A stretch of 64,000 nucleotides of DNA, taken from the NCBI RefSeq assembly GCF_900107545.1, contig NZ_FNQZ01000010.1:52325-116324 (forward strand), in the 5' to 3' direction. This document shows positions 1 through 8,665 of this stretch, in pieces. How positions within the stretch are numbered: the stretch's first letter is position 1; every line of letters begins with the position of its first letter. A model generated the notes under the pieces. That model was not told where the DNA came from. It saw only the letters and a program-made list of their open reading frames with translations, and made no database searches. The position numbers and the translations under genes were made by a program. Source of the stretch: Pseudobutyrivibrio sp. ACV-2. GTDB lineage: Bacteria > Bacillota > Clostridia > Lachnospirales > Lachnospiraceae.

Positions 1-385
1 CACCTATATTTCCTTCTACATCAACTCGTCTAAAGTTGTATGTATACATTTGCGCATCACATTCACTTTTAGCATCCTCAAGCAAAGTAAAAAAATCCTC
101 TGAAATCATATCATCGCTATCTACAAAGACAATCCATTTTCCCTTAGCAACTTCAAGCCCTGCGTTTCTTGCAGAAGAAAGGCCACCGTTTTCTTTATGA
201 ATAACCCTGCACCCTCCCTCATACTCTGCTGCAAATTCATCGCATATTTTTCCTGAATTATCAGTACTTCCATCATCAACTAAGATGATTTCATAATCCC
301 TAAAATTCTGTTTTGAAACAGAGCTTAGACAAGCTTTCAAATAAGATTCTGTATTATAAACCGGAATTATAACACTATATTCCAT
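1..385 (-). CDS. Glycosyltransferase family 2, partial (3' end outside window)
   Basis: Reading the minus strand from the ATG at 383-385 gives 128 codons that run off the left edge, so only the N-terminal catalytic half is present. It opens with MEYSVIIPVYNTESYL, the usual GT-A start, followed by ILVDDGSTDNS (nucleotide-sugar binding), NGGLSSARNAG and FVDSDD, the DxD-type metal-binding motif. These are standard GT2 signatures. The role is inferred as adding a sugar to a lipid-linked surface glycan on the inner face of the membrane; donor and acceptor cannot be told. It lies 18 nt downstream of the GT4 gene in the same direction, so it is probably the same operon. Confidence 0.85.
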   Translation of the reverse strand, partial: MEYSVIIPVYNTESYLKACLSSVSKQNFRDYEIILVDDGSTDNSGKICDEFAAEYEGGCRVIHKENGGLSSARNAGLEVAKGKWIVFVDSDDMISEDFFTLLEDAKSECDAQMYTYNFRRVDVEGNIG

Positions 386-403
386 TAACTCACTCTCTTT
401 AAA

Positions 404-1543
404 CTAATTAAAAAGCTTTTCAATTTCTGAGACTCTCTTATCAAAATCTATAATCTTTTTTCTCTCAGAAATTTTTTCTTTGTAGTAACTATGAAGTTCT
501 GGGTTATCCAGTACTCTTTTCATATTTTGGTAAATTCCGTCCACCCCTATCGGCATAACAATACCGTATTCGCTGTCACCTAAAAGTTCTCTAGCACCAG
601 AGCAGTCAGTTAAAAGCATAGGCACATCTAGAATTGCAGCTTCTTGACTTACCAACGAATACCCTTCGAATATAGAGCTTGAGATAAACCAATCCGCGAT
701 AGCCATGTATTTATATGGATTTTTTCTTCCACCTATAAATTTACAGCTCTTCGCACCTGTTTCTCTAAGGGTCTTCTGAATTCTTTCATATTCATCTCCA
801 CCCCATTTCCCTTTAGAGCCAATAACTATAATTTCAAAGTTATAACCCTCATCTTCAAGCATTTTAGCCGCCTGTATAAGAAGAGTGTATCCTTTCTGCT
901 CATTCAATCTACCTACAGAAATAAATCTTACCGGACGCTTTTCTTCAGGAAGATTCATTGAGTCAATATCTGTTACCAGTTCCTTGGATCTTTTTATTAT
1001 ATGATCCACATTTATTGGATTATATCTAACAATAAGATTTCCAGGGTTACCTATCACATCACTGACACCCTTTTTAACATCCTTGGCCACGCAGACAATA
1101 TTGTCGTACTTCTGCATAACCTTAACTTCGTTTTCTTCATTTCCAAATATATATTTTGAATCATAATGACTATTGTAATCAGTATGATTCCATGCAAATT
1201 TTTTAGGGATATTGTATCTGGTACCTCTCCAAAGAGGCCAACCATCCTTCATGCACAGCAGGACATCAAATCCCATGACATTTACCATATGCTCAACTAT
1301 GGCTCTGTATGGTTTTCTCAACCAAAACCAAAAACCTTTCTCAGCGTCAGGATCTTTTATCCATTTTGAAAGACTTAGGTACGCTACATCACTAGGATAA
1401 TAATCATAAAAACGTTTATCATAATCAAAGGTCATAATGGTAATATCATACTTTTTATGCCATGCCCACACTAAATCGTACATGAGCTTTTCTACCCCTC
1501 CGCCCACGACAATATCATTTGTAAACAGAATTTTTTTCTTCAT
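404..1543 (-). CDS. Glycosyltransferase family 4 (GT-B fold)
   Basis: A 379-residue protein. The N-terminal Rossmann domain has a GGGVEKLMYDLVWAWH segment at residues 14-29. The C-terminal domain has SVGRLNEQKGY near residue 210 and the retaining GT4 EX7E motif (EGYSLVSQE, near 297), which contacts the nucleotide-sugar donor. It is a close paralogue of the gene at 2402-3556; the two share most of their motifs and the same order of blocks, so one arose by duplication around the exporter permease. The start is preceded by AAGGAG. Donor and linkage are unknown; the context implies a cytoplasmic step in building an exported polysaccharide. Confidence 0.88.
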   Translation of the reverse strand: MKKKILFTNDIVVGGGVEKLMYDLVWAWHKKYDITIMTFDYDKRFYDYYPSDVAYLSLSKWIKDPDAEKGFWFWLRKPYRAIVEHMVNVMGFDVLLCMKDGWPLWRGTRYNIPKKFAWNHTDYNSHYDSKYIFGNEENEVKVMQKYDNIVCVAKDVKKGVSDVIGNPGNLIVRYNPINVDHIIKRSKELVTDIDSMNLPEEKRPVRFISVGRLNEQKGYTLLIQAAKMLEDEGYNFEIIVIGSKGKWGGDEYERIQKTLRETGAKSCKFIGGRKNPYKYMAIADWFISSSIFEGYSLVSQEAAILDVPMLLTDCSGARELLGDSEYGIVMPIGVDGIYQNMKRVLDNPELHSYYKEKISERKKIIDFDKRVSEIEKLFN

Positions 1544-1566
1544 AGCACTCCTTATTTTTTATACTC

Positions 1567-2409
1567 CTAGATAATATCTATGAAATCCTTTTCAGTCTGA
1601 TTAAACAATACTACTGCTGCCATTGTTAGCACCAATGTAAAAATAGTACTGTACAACAGAGCCAACACATTAATCTCTCCTGTACCTAACACGCAATAAC
1701 GAAATGCCTCTACAAAAGACGAAATTGGATTAATATATACCACTCCCTGAATAAATTCTGGCAACTGACTAGAAGAATATATAACAGGTGAAACATACAT
1801 CATCACTGTAGTAAGTAACCCCACCATATGCGAAAAATCTCTATATTTTATAGTTATACATGAAACAATCAGTCCCATCGCTGTTCCCATCATGGACATT
1901 AAAAATGCTATAGGTATAACAAACAGGATTTTTGCTCCTATCATCTGAGCATCTCCAGCCAAATAAAAGAATAGCCATGCAACCATAGTCACTATAAACT
2001 TGATTCCTACTCTTATAGCATTAAATAGGATATTTGCGATTGGCATTATAAGTCTTGGGAAATATACCTTGCCAAAAAGATAACTGTTTTCCAGCAGAAC
2101 TCCTGTATTGCTTCCAAAACAGCTAATAAAGAAATCCCATACCACACTTCCCGTCATGTAAAAAAGAAAATACGGTGTTCCATCCGATGAAAATTTACCT
2201 ACATATCCAAATACAAAGGAAAAAATTCCTGAATTGATAATTAAACTAAAAATCAACCATAATGGACCTAATATTGTCTGTTTATACTGAACCTCATAGT
2301 TTCTTTTAACTAAAGTCCACACTAATTCTCTGTATTTAATAATTTCCTTTACCGGCACCCTAAACAATGGAACCTTTGGCTCTATAACCGTTGTCCAATT
2401 CTTATTCAT
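1567..2409 (-). CDS. ABC-2 type polysaccharide exporter permease (Wzm/TagG-like)
   Basis: About 280 residues with six hydrophobic segments and the N-terminal amphipathic stretch (VWTLVKRNYEVQYKQTILGP) typical of Wzm/TagG permeases of O-antigen and teichoic-acid exporters. I place the start at the ATG at 2407-2409, which has GAGG six bases upstream. An in-frame TTG at 2421 would also be possible. With this start the gene overlaps the end of the upstream GT4 gene by 8 nt (ATGAATAA), which suggests translational coupling. The permease would form the membrane channel; its ATP-binding partner (Wzt) is not in the window and may lie to the left. Confidence 0.85.
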   Translation of the reverse strand: MNKNWTTVIEPKVPLFRVPVKEIIKYRELVWTLVKRNYEVQYKQTILGPLWLIFSLIINSGIFSFVFGYVGKFSSDGTPYFLFYMTGSVVWDFFISCFGSNTGVLLENSYLFGKVYFPRLIMPIANILFNAIRVGIKFIVTMVAWLFFYLAGDAQMIGAKILFVIPIAFLMSMMGTAMGLIVSCITIKYRDFSHMVGLLTTVMMYVSPVIYSSSQLPEFIQGVVYINPISSFVEAFRYCVLGTGEINVLALLYSTIFTLVLTMAAVVLFNQTEKDFIDII

Positions 2410-3556
2410 TTTCATCCTCAATCAACTTTTCAATTTCTCTAATACGTTCCTGATAAGTAATGATTTTCTTTCGCTCCATAATCTTGTTTTTGTAATATTC
2501 ATGAAGACTCGGGTCATCCATTACTCTCTTCATAGCTTTATAGATTCCTACAACATGTATTGGAGTAACAATTCCATACTCGCTGTCACCAAGCAGCTCT
2601 CTAACTCCTGAGCAGTCTGTAAGAATCATTGGAATATCAAGCAGTGCTGCTTCCTGGCTCACAAGAGAATATCCCTCATAAATAGAACTTGAAATAAACC
2701 AATCTGCAGCTGCAATATATTTGTATGAGTTTTGACGTGGTCCTATAAACTTACAACTGGTAACACCTGTTTTATATAATCTTTCCTGAATCTTCTCATA
2801 TTCATTGCCCCATGGTTCTCTTCCACCAATAACAATTACTTCGAAATTGTATCCTTCATCTTCCAGTGCTCTACAAGCTTCAATCAAAAGAGGATACCCC
2901 TTTTGATCATTAATTCTGCCTACACTGACAAATCTAAATGGTTGTTTATCCTTTGGTAATTCCAACGAATCAATATCCACTACCGGTTCCTTGGCCTTTT
3001 TTAATACATTCTCAATATTGATTGGATTGTATTTAACAATAAGATTCCCTGGGTCACCTATAACATCACATACACCTTTTTTTATATCCTGGGACACACA
3101 TATTATATTTTTAAACTGCTGCATGGCTTTGACTTCATTTTCTTTACTGCCAAAAATGTGCTCAGTGTAATAATGATTATTGTAATCTGTATGGTTCCAT
3201 GCATATTTCAAAGGAATATCGTATTTTAATGCACTTAATAGCGTTCCACCATCTTTCATACAAAGCAAAACATCAAAATTCATCTTTTTGATTTTGCCCA
3301 TAAAAGTACGCTCATATATTTTACGATTGATATAGCTATAGACATGAACAACGAAATTTGATTTATACTCCTTTGGAACGCTTTCAGAGATATATCTAAC
3401 ATCCGTAGGATACTGGTCGTAGAATGACTCATCATATTTATAGGTCATGACAGTGATGTCGTATTTTTCGTGCCATGCCCATACTAAATCATACATAAGT
3501 TTTTCCACGCCACCACCATAGGCTAAATCATTCATTATAAGAATTCTCTTTTTCAT
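2402..3556 (-). CDS. Glycosyltransferase family 4, paralogue of the 404-1543 gene
   Basis: 384 residues, GT-B fold. It has GGGVEKLMYDLVWAWH near residue 14, SVGRINDQKGY near residue 212 and EGYSLVSQE (EX7E) near residue 300. The differences from its paralogue concentrate in residues 50-100, the part of GT4 enzymes that usually contacts the acceptor, which is consistent with (but does not prove) a different acceptor. It lies 33 nt below the ACP gene and overlaps the permease gene. The direction and tight packing place it in the same operon. Confidence 0.88.
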   Translation of the reverse strand: MKKRILIMNDLAYGGGVEKLMYDLVWAWHEKYDITVMTYKYDESFYDQYPTDVRYISESVPKEYKSNFVVHVYSYINRKIYERTFMGKIKKMNFDVLLCMKDGGTLLSALKYDIPLKYAWNHTDYNNHYYTEHIFGSKENEVKAMQQFKNIICVSQDIKKGVCDVIGDPGNLIVKYNPINIENVLKKAKEPVVDIDSLELPKDKQPFRFVSVGRINDQKGYPLLIEACRALEDEGYNFEVIVIGGREPWGNEYEKIQERLYKTGVTSCKFIGPRQNSYKYIAAADWFISSSIYEGYSLVSQEAALLDIPMILTDCSGVRELLGDSEYGIVTPIHVVGIYKAMKRVMDDPSLHEYYKNKIMERKKIITYQERIREIEKLIEDENE

Positions 3557-3589
3557 TGATGGTTCCTTCTTTTATTCCTATAAAAATAA

Positions 3590-3826
3590 CTAATCCATTT
3601 TGCTCTCAGTTGTTTGAATGAGATCAGCAATGTTTCTTATTTTTGATAAATCATCAGACGAAAACTTAATTCCGTATTTCGCTTCAATATCTCCAATGAT
3701 CGTCATTATCTCAATCGATGAAAGACACAAGTCGTCTATCATCGCACTATCTAATGTAACTTCATCCTCTGGTATATCTGCTATATCAATTATTATTCCC
3801 TTAATTGATTCAAATAATTCATTCAT
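3590..3826 (-). CDS. Acyl carrier protein
   Basis: 78 residues, the usual ACP length, with an acidic four-helix pattern. The attachment motif reads DDLCLSSIEIM, so the likely phosphopantetheine serine is Ser37; the residue before it is Ser instead of the usual Asp. It sits directly upstream of an AMP-forming ligase and, further on, an acyltransferase-3, so it most likely carries an acid loaded by the ligase for transfer to a glycan. That makes it a dedicated carrier (compare DltC or NRPS-type carriers) and not the fatty-acid ACP. A decayed second copy lies at 5755-5830. Confidence 0.85.
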   Translation of the reverse strand: MNELFESIKGIIIDIADIPEDEVTLDSAMIDDLCLSSIEIMTIIGDIEAKYGIKFSSDDLSKIRNIADLIQTTESKMD

Positions 3827-3850
3827 TTTCTAATTCCTCCAACTATATAA

Positions 3851-5269
3851 CTATCGTTTAATCTTTCCACTTGCTGTTTTTTCGAACTCCGTTTCTCTAA
3901 ATTCTATAAAGTATATCTTTCTATATGCAGGCTGAGTTTGATTGAGGTTACTTATGTATTCCCTAATGTTCTGCTCATCCTGGTTATTTGCATACACCTC
4001 AATAGCAATTCGATCTTTTTTTTCGAAAACTTTACACTCTTTCACTAAAGGATTTTCGTATACCTTAGACTCGATTTCTTCTGGACTGACATTTTCCCCG
4101 CCAGAAAGAATGATTAAATTCTTTTTTCTTCCAGTAAGGTAAACATACCCATCCTCATCGATATAGCCCAAATCACCAGTATAAATTACTCCATCATTCA
4201 AACAGGCTTTTGTCTCTTTAGGGTTATTATAATACCCCAACATGTTGCTCTGTGATTTAACACATATTTCACCATCTATACAAAATATTTCTGTTCCATC
4301 TACTGCTTTGCCTATTGAATCAACATGTTTTCCCATATCATAATTTATTGCTGAAGCATTACCGCTTTCCGTCATACCATAAAATTGGCAAACCGTAATA
4401 TCGTTTTCCTTAAAAAGCTTCACGATATGTGGATCTATGCTTGCGCCACCTGAGCCAATATGTTTCGGGTTACCAATACGTTTTTTTTGTCCTCGTTTGA
4501 TAAAATTAGCCCACATTTTCATCATGGCGGGTGTTATAGTTGCATAATCCACTGTAATATTTTCTAAATCTGCTAAAATATGTTTAACATCTTTGCTCAT
4601 GCACATTGTGCAACCATACGAAGTCCAACTAAGCCAAAAACTAAGTCCCCCAATGTGGTATAGAGGGAAATTAGTATATGCCTTCAAATTCACCTCATTT
4701 CCTGCATTATTCACATATTCAAAAGGTAACAATGTTCTTATGCTTCCAAACAAGCTCATGGCTGATAGTGCTACACCTTTCGAAAAACTAGTTGTACCAG
4801 ATGTAAACAGTATAAGAGAAAGTTTTTCACCCTCGTCATCTACAAAATCATGTAATTCTTTTTCAGCAACAGAGTCAAAAATGTCATCAAATAACTGCTC
4901 TTCAATAATAATAGGCAAGTCTCTAAACGCTTTTTTCTCAGCCTGTTCTGAACAAATTACCAAATCACCATCAGCCTTTTTTACTGCGAACTTCAAATTT
5001 TCAGAGTTTTCATAATTATTCAAAGGAACAGCCACGGCACGAGAAAAAATAATCGCACTAAGAAGAACTATATATCTATAATCGCTATCTGCTAAAAGGC
5101 ATATATGTTTTCCTTCAATACGGCCAAGCTTTTCCTCTAACTGATATGCACATCTTCTAATGTCACGAAGATAATCTGAATATGTCCAATTGTCCACATT
5201 CGAGCCATCTAGCATCTTTACGGCTGTTACATCGTTATGGTTTTCTAGTAATTTTAAATATTGAAGCAC
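3851..5269 (-). CDS. AMP-forming acyl-CoA synthetase/ligase, cassette copy 1
   Basis: An ANL-superfamily adenylating enzyme. Visible motifs are the phosphate-binding LILFTSGTTSFSKG (about residue 155), QFYGMTESG, YTGDLGYIDEDG, TGRKKNLIILSGGENV and a C-terminal catalytic lysine in TASGKIKR. I choose the GTG at 5267-5269 as start because it aligns with the ATG of the paralogue at 7257 and yields the same length, 472 aa; a GTG three codons further upstream is also open. It probably activates a carboxylic acid with ATP and passes it to the adjacent ACP; the substrate is unknown. The start lies at the decayed end of an acyltransferase pseudogene. Confidence 0.88.
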   Translation of the reverse strand: MLQYLKLLENHNDVTAVKMLDGSNVDNWTYSDYLRDIRRCAYQLEEKLGRIEGKHICLLADSDYRYIVLLSAIIFSRAVAVPLNNYENSENLKFAVKKADGDLVICSEQAEKKAFRDLPIIIEEQLFDDIFDSVAEKELHDFVDDEGEKLSLILFTSGTTSFSKGVALSAMSLFGSIRTLLPFEYVNNAGNEVNLKAYTNFPLYHIGGLSFWLSWTSYGCTMCMSKDVKHILADLENITVDYATITPAMMKMWANFIKRGQKKRIGNPKHIGSGGASIDPHIVKLFKENDITVCQFYGMTESGNASAINYDMGKHVDSIGKAVDGTEIFCIDGEICVKSQSNMLGYYNNPKETKACLNDGVIYTGDLGYIDEDGYVYLTGRKKNLIILSGGENVSPEEIESKVYENPLVKECKVFEKKDRIAIEVYANNQDEQNIREYISNLNQTQPAYRKIYFIEFRETEFEKTASGKIKR

Positions 5270-5271
5270 TC

Positions 5272-5757
5272 CTATCACCCCCCCTTCTGCCTATTCGGCT
5301 TTTATATATTTCTATAAATTTTATCAACATCCTCAAAGCTATTGCTATCATTTCTACTGTGTGAATACACATAAAATATAGTGAATATCGTCCTAAATAT
5401 CTTATTGTGTTTGATATTTTTCCGCTAACTGACTTATCAACTCGCAAAAAAACATATGCCACACCTATTCCTAATAGACCATTTACCATAAAACTAATTG
5501 GTCCTAAAGAATAGCCATCATATCCTATTCCTGCCTTTATCCCTAAAATAGCTTGAATTGTATTAGGAATTGCCACTAGAAGTGCATATATACATATAGA
5601 TTCCTACTGTGCTCTGAAGTTAGCACTTTATTTTTTCTGATGTAGTAACCCATATAAACATCCAAAACTCCAACCAATCCCCGCGACAACCCAAAAGGAG
5701 TGAAACCTATAGCAAACAAGAGACTACCAATAATCACTAATCCCTTATAAATTACTT
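5272..5757 (-). pseudogene. Decayed acyltransferase-3 (C-terminal part), cassette duplicate
   Basis: An open stretch (5272-5576) encodes SLGPISFMVNGLLGIGV, YLGRYSLYFMCIHTVEMIA and KFIEIYKS. These match the end of the intact acyltransferase at 7260-8426, but the segment between the HTVEMIA and KFIEIYKS blocks (about 25-30 residues) is deleted. Bases 5580-5750 continue the match to the middle of that gene (for example around 7690-7830) but in disrupted frames. The N-terminal half is absent, and the sequence then runs into an ACP remnant. The copy lacks the catalytic N-terminal region and so must be non-functional. Confidence 0.85.
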
Positions 5758-5830
5758 AATTACTTAATTAGTTTTCCCTTTAATAGACTCAATGAGTTCA
5801 CCTATATTTCATTCATTCTCTATGTCCTCT
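5758..5830 (-). pseudogene. Acyl carrier protein remnant
   Basis: On the minus strand, just before the ligase at 5839, a stretch translates as ELIESIKGKTN and then stops. The intact ACP begins MNELFESIKGII. The surrounding bases, including the ATTCATTC region and the following start of the ligase, also match the ACP-ligase junction at 3780-3850. Only the first dozen codons survive and the phosphopantetheine site is gone. It marks the boundary of a tandem duplication of the ACP-ligase-acyltransferase cassette. Confidence 0.75.
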
Positions 5831-5838
5831 TTTGATTG

Positions 5839-7257
5839 CTAGCGTTTAATTTTTCCACTTGCCGTTTTATCAAATTCAGTATCCCTAAATTCTACAAAGT
5901 ATATCTTTTTATACGCTGGCTGCGTTTGATTGAGGTCGCTTATGTACTCCCTAATGCTCTGCTCATCCTGGTTATTGGCATACACTTCAATAGCAATTCG
6001 ATCTTTTTTCTCAAAAACTTTACACTCTTTAACTAGAGGGTTTTCATATACCTTAGATTCAATTTCCTCTGGACTAACATTTTCTCCTCCAGAGAGAATG
6101 ATTAAATTCTTTTTTCTTCCAGTAAGGTACACGTAACCAGCTTCATCTATGTAACCCAAATCGCCAGTGGAGATTACTCCGTCTTTCAGACAATCCTTAG
6201 TTTCTTCGGGGTTATTATAATAGCCAATCATGTTACTCCAAGATTTAATACATAATTCCCCATCAACAAAATTGATATCTACACCATCCATAGCTTTTCC
6301 TATTGAGTCAATGTGGTTTTCCATGTCATAATTTACCGTGACAAGATTACCAAGTTCAGTCATTCCATAACATTGAGCAACAGTGATATTATTATCCATA
6401 AAGAATTTACTGAGAGTAGGCTCAATCAACGCTCCACCAGATACCACATGTTTTGGATTACCTATACGTTTTTTTTGACCTCTCTTAATACAATTTACCC
6501 ACATTTTTAATATGGCAGGTGTCACAACTGCGTAATCAATGGTTATATTCTCTAAATCTGAAAGCATATGCTTAGGATCTTTACTCATACAAATTGTGCA
6601 ACCATTTTGAGTCCAACTGAGCCAAGCGAGAATTCCTCCAAGATGATACATAGGGAAATTAGTATACCCTATTGAATTTAAGGCATCTTCTGTACCATTC
6701 ATATACACAAGTGGAAGGAACTTTCTTTTATTTCCAAACAAGCTGAAAACTGATAATTCAACTCCCTTTGAAAGACTTGTGGTTCCAGAGGTAAATAAAA
6801 TAAGTGCTAATTTATTTGCCTCTTCATCTTTAAAATCAAATAATTCTTTTTCAAGTGGCGACACTGCCATACCATCAAATAGCGTCTCTTCGCTAACCAA
6901 TAGCAAATCCTTAAATGTGCTTTTCTCTGCATATTCTGAAAGAATTAAAATATCAGATTCAACTTGATTAACAGCAAATAATAAATTTTCAACGGTTTCT
7001 AAATTATTCAATGGAACAGCCACAGCGCGAGAAAAAATAATTGCACCAAGAAGAACCATGTATCGATAATCGGTATTGGCTAAGATACATATATGCCTCC
7101 CTTCAATAGGACCAAACTTTGCCTCCAGCTGATATGCACATCTTTTCATATCATGAAGATAATCTGAATAGGTCCAACTATCTACATTAGGACCATCTAA
7201 CATCTTCACAGCATATGCATCTTTATGGTTTTCAAGTGTTTTTAAATACTCTAGCAT
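5839..7257 (-). CDS. AMP-forming acyl-CoA synthetase/ligase, cassette copy 2
   Basis: 472 residues, paralogue of the ligase at 3851-5269. All ANL motifs are intact: LILFTSGTTSLSKG, QCYGMTELGN, STGDLGYIDEAG, TGRKKNLIILSGGENV and the terminal lysine in TASGKIKR. The C-terminal 130 residues are almost identical between the two copies. The central acid-binding part differs more (for example GGALIEP against GGASIDP), so substrates may differ slightly. No intact ACP lies beside it, so it would have to share the ACP at 3590. Two bases separate it from the acyltransferase upstream. Confidence 0.88.
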   Translation of the reverse strand: MLEYLKTLENHKDAYAVKMLDGPNVDSWTYSDYLHDMKRCAYQLEAKFGPIEGRHICILANTDYRYMVLLGAIIFSRAVAVPLNNLETVENLLFAVNQVESDILILSEYAEKSTFKDLLLVSEETLFDGMAVSPLEKELFDFKDEEANKLALILFTSGTTSLSKGVELSVFSLFGNKRKFLPLVYMNGTEDALNSIGYTNFPMYHLGGILAWLSWTQNGCTICMSKDPKHMLSDLENITIDYAVVTPAILKMWVNCIKRGQKKRIGNPKHVVSGGALIEPTLSKFFMDNNITVAQCYGMTELGNLVTVNYDMENHIDSIGKAMDGVDINFVDGELCIKSWSNMIGYYNNPEETKDCLKDGVISTGDLGYIDEAGYVYLTGRKKNLIILSGGENVSPEEIESKVYENPLVKECKVFEKKDRIAIEVYANNQDEQSIREYISDLNQTQPAYKKIYFVEFRDTEFDKTASGKIKR

Positions 7258-7259
7258 TC

Positions 7260-8426
7260 CTATCGACCCCCGCTTCTATACATATGACTTTTATAGATTT
7301 CTATAAATTTAACCAAAATCTTCAAAGCAATTACTATTATTATCAATCTGAAAATGTATAAAATTACAAAACCTAAAACTGGCTGATTAATCAACTTTTC
7401 AGCAATGACATACCAAGGAACAGCTATCATTTCTACAGTATGGATACACATAAAATATAATGAATATACTCCTAAATATCTCAAAGCGTTTGCTATCTTC
7501 CCATTAAACAGCTTATTAATTCTTAGAAAGACATATAACACACCTATTCCTAATAGGCCACTTTCTATATATGTTACTGGTCCTAAAGAATAAACATTAT
7601 CTGACATTTCGGTTATCATTCCCAATGCAACTAGAATAATATTAGGTATTATTACAAATGAAGTATAATTAAAGAGGTTTTTTCTACTATGCTGTGATGT
7701 CAGCGCTTTATTTTTCCTAATGTAATACCCCATATAAACATACAAAACTCCAACTAATCCTTGAGACAAGCAAAAAGGTGTGAAGTCCGTATAACTCAAT
7801 AGCCACCCTATGATTGATAAACCTAAAGCATAATATTTAATTTTTGCTTCATCGACAACACTTAATAAGATATTAAAAATGCCCAATGCCCAGAATAACG
7901 CTAAAATAAACCAAACAGGCCCATTAGCAAAGATGATAATGTTTTCAAATTGAACAGTTTGCGAAAATCCTAATAACATTCCAGCAAGTACTTTTAAACT
8001 TTCTTGAAAAGCACCAGGTAAGTACCTAAAGAAACAAAAATGAATAATAATGTTAAATAACACAGTAACAATAGTGGTCCATAAATAAGGCTTAATCAGC
8101 TCCTTCATCTCTAAAGAAAAATTCTTTAAAATTGGTCTTTTTCGAACACTATATCCTGACAAAATAAACATTGCTGGCATCAAAGAAGCTAATACAGCAC
8201 CTAAAACTGAAATACATATTCCAGCAATAATAGATTTTTCAAAAACAAATGGTATGTTTTTTAAAGTGCCTGATTCACTATACTTTGTGATAATATCAAT
8301 CATCAACATAGGAAAATTTGATCTGTTGTGCATTAGCACAATCAGCACCATTGCTATTCCTTTAAATAAGTCAAACATTCCAATGGATGTTGTAACCGGA
8401 CTATTCAACTTTCTGAATATTTTCAT
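7260..8426 (-). CDS. Acyltransferase family 3 membrane protein
   Basis: 388 residues with about ten membrane segments. The N-terminal part has FDLFKGIAMVLIVLMHNRS, with the histidine near residue 33 that is essential in the acyltransferase-3 family (OafA, WecH and relatives), and a downstream YSVRKRP arginine patch. The C-terminal YLGVYSLYFMCIHTVEMIA helix is characteristic. Enzymes of this family pass acyl groups across the membrane onto sugars. Its place behind an ACP and two AMP-ligases suggests it uses the acid activated by them. It is the first gene of this cassette; a 239-nt gap with a terminator lies upstream. Confidence 0.85.
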   Translation of the reverse strand: MKIFRKLNSPVTTSIGMFDLFKGIAMVLIVLMHNRSNFPMLMIDIITKYSESGTLKNIPFVFEKSIIAGICISVLGAVLASLMPAMFILSGYSVRKRPILKNFSLEMKELIKPYLWTTIVTVLFNIIIHFCFFRYLPGAFQESLKVLAGMLLGFSQTVQFENIIIFANGPVWFILALFWALGIFNILLSVVDEAKIKYYALGLSIIGWLLSYTDFTPFCLSQGLVGVLYVYMGYYIRKNKALTSQHSRKNLFNYTSFVIIPNIILVALGMITEMSDNVYSLGPVTYIESGLLGIGVLYVFLRINKLFNGKIANALRYLGVYSLYFMCIHTVEMIAVPWYVIAEKLINQPVLGFVILYIFRLIIIVIALKILVKFIEIYKSHMYRSGGR

Positions 8427-8623
8427 ATATTAAACCTCAGCTATCTTTAATTCGTTGTATTGTCACATAATGTAGCGTAATAAGCGTCGAATAGTATACC
8501 ATATTATTTTCATTTACATAATCGTAATAATGCACACATTTTATAACTCTGCAATTATTCTTTTATTCACCTTGTTATAATCTACTTACTTGCTAGGCAA
8601 CGATATAATTAAGTCAAAAAATA

Positions 8624-8660
8624 CACCCCAAAACTGCAATTATATTGCTGTATTGGGGTG
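8624..8660 (-). terminator. Rho-independent terminator after the 8666-10429 gene
   Basis: A long hairpin with outer arms CACCCCAA and TTGGGGTG and an inner GCAAT/ATTGC pairing. On the minus strand it is followed by TTTTTGACTT. It lies 6 nt past the stop of the membrane-protein gene, so the 404-8426 genes probably have their own promoter in 8427-8620. Confidence 0.8.
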
Positions 8661-8665
8661 ATATT

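Noticed and set aside
4593..5015. 140-codon plus-strand frame
   Set aside because: Antisense to the AMP-ligase, without a ribosome site or protein-like composition.
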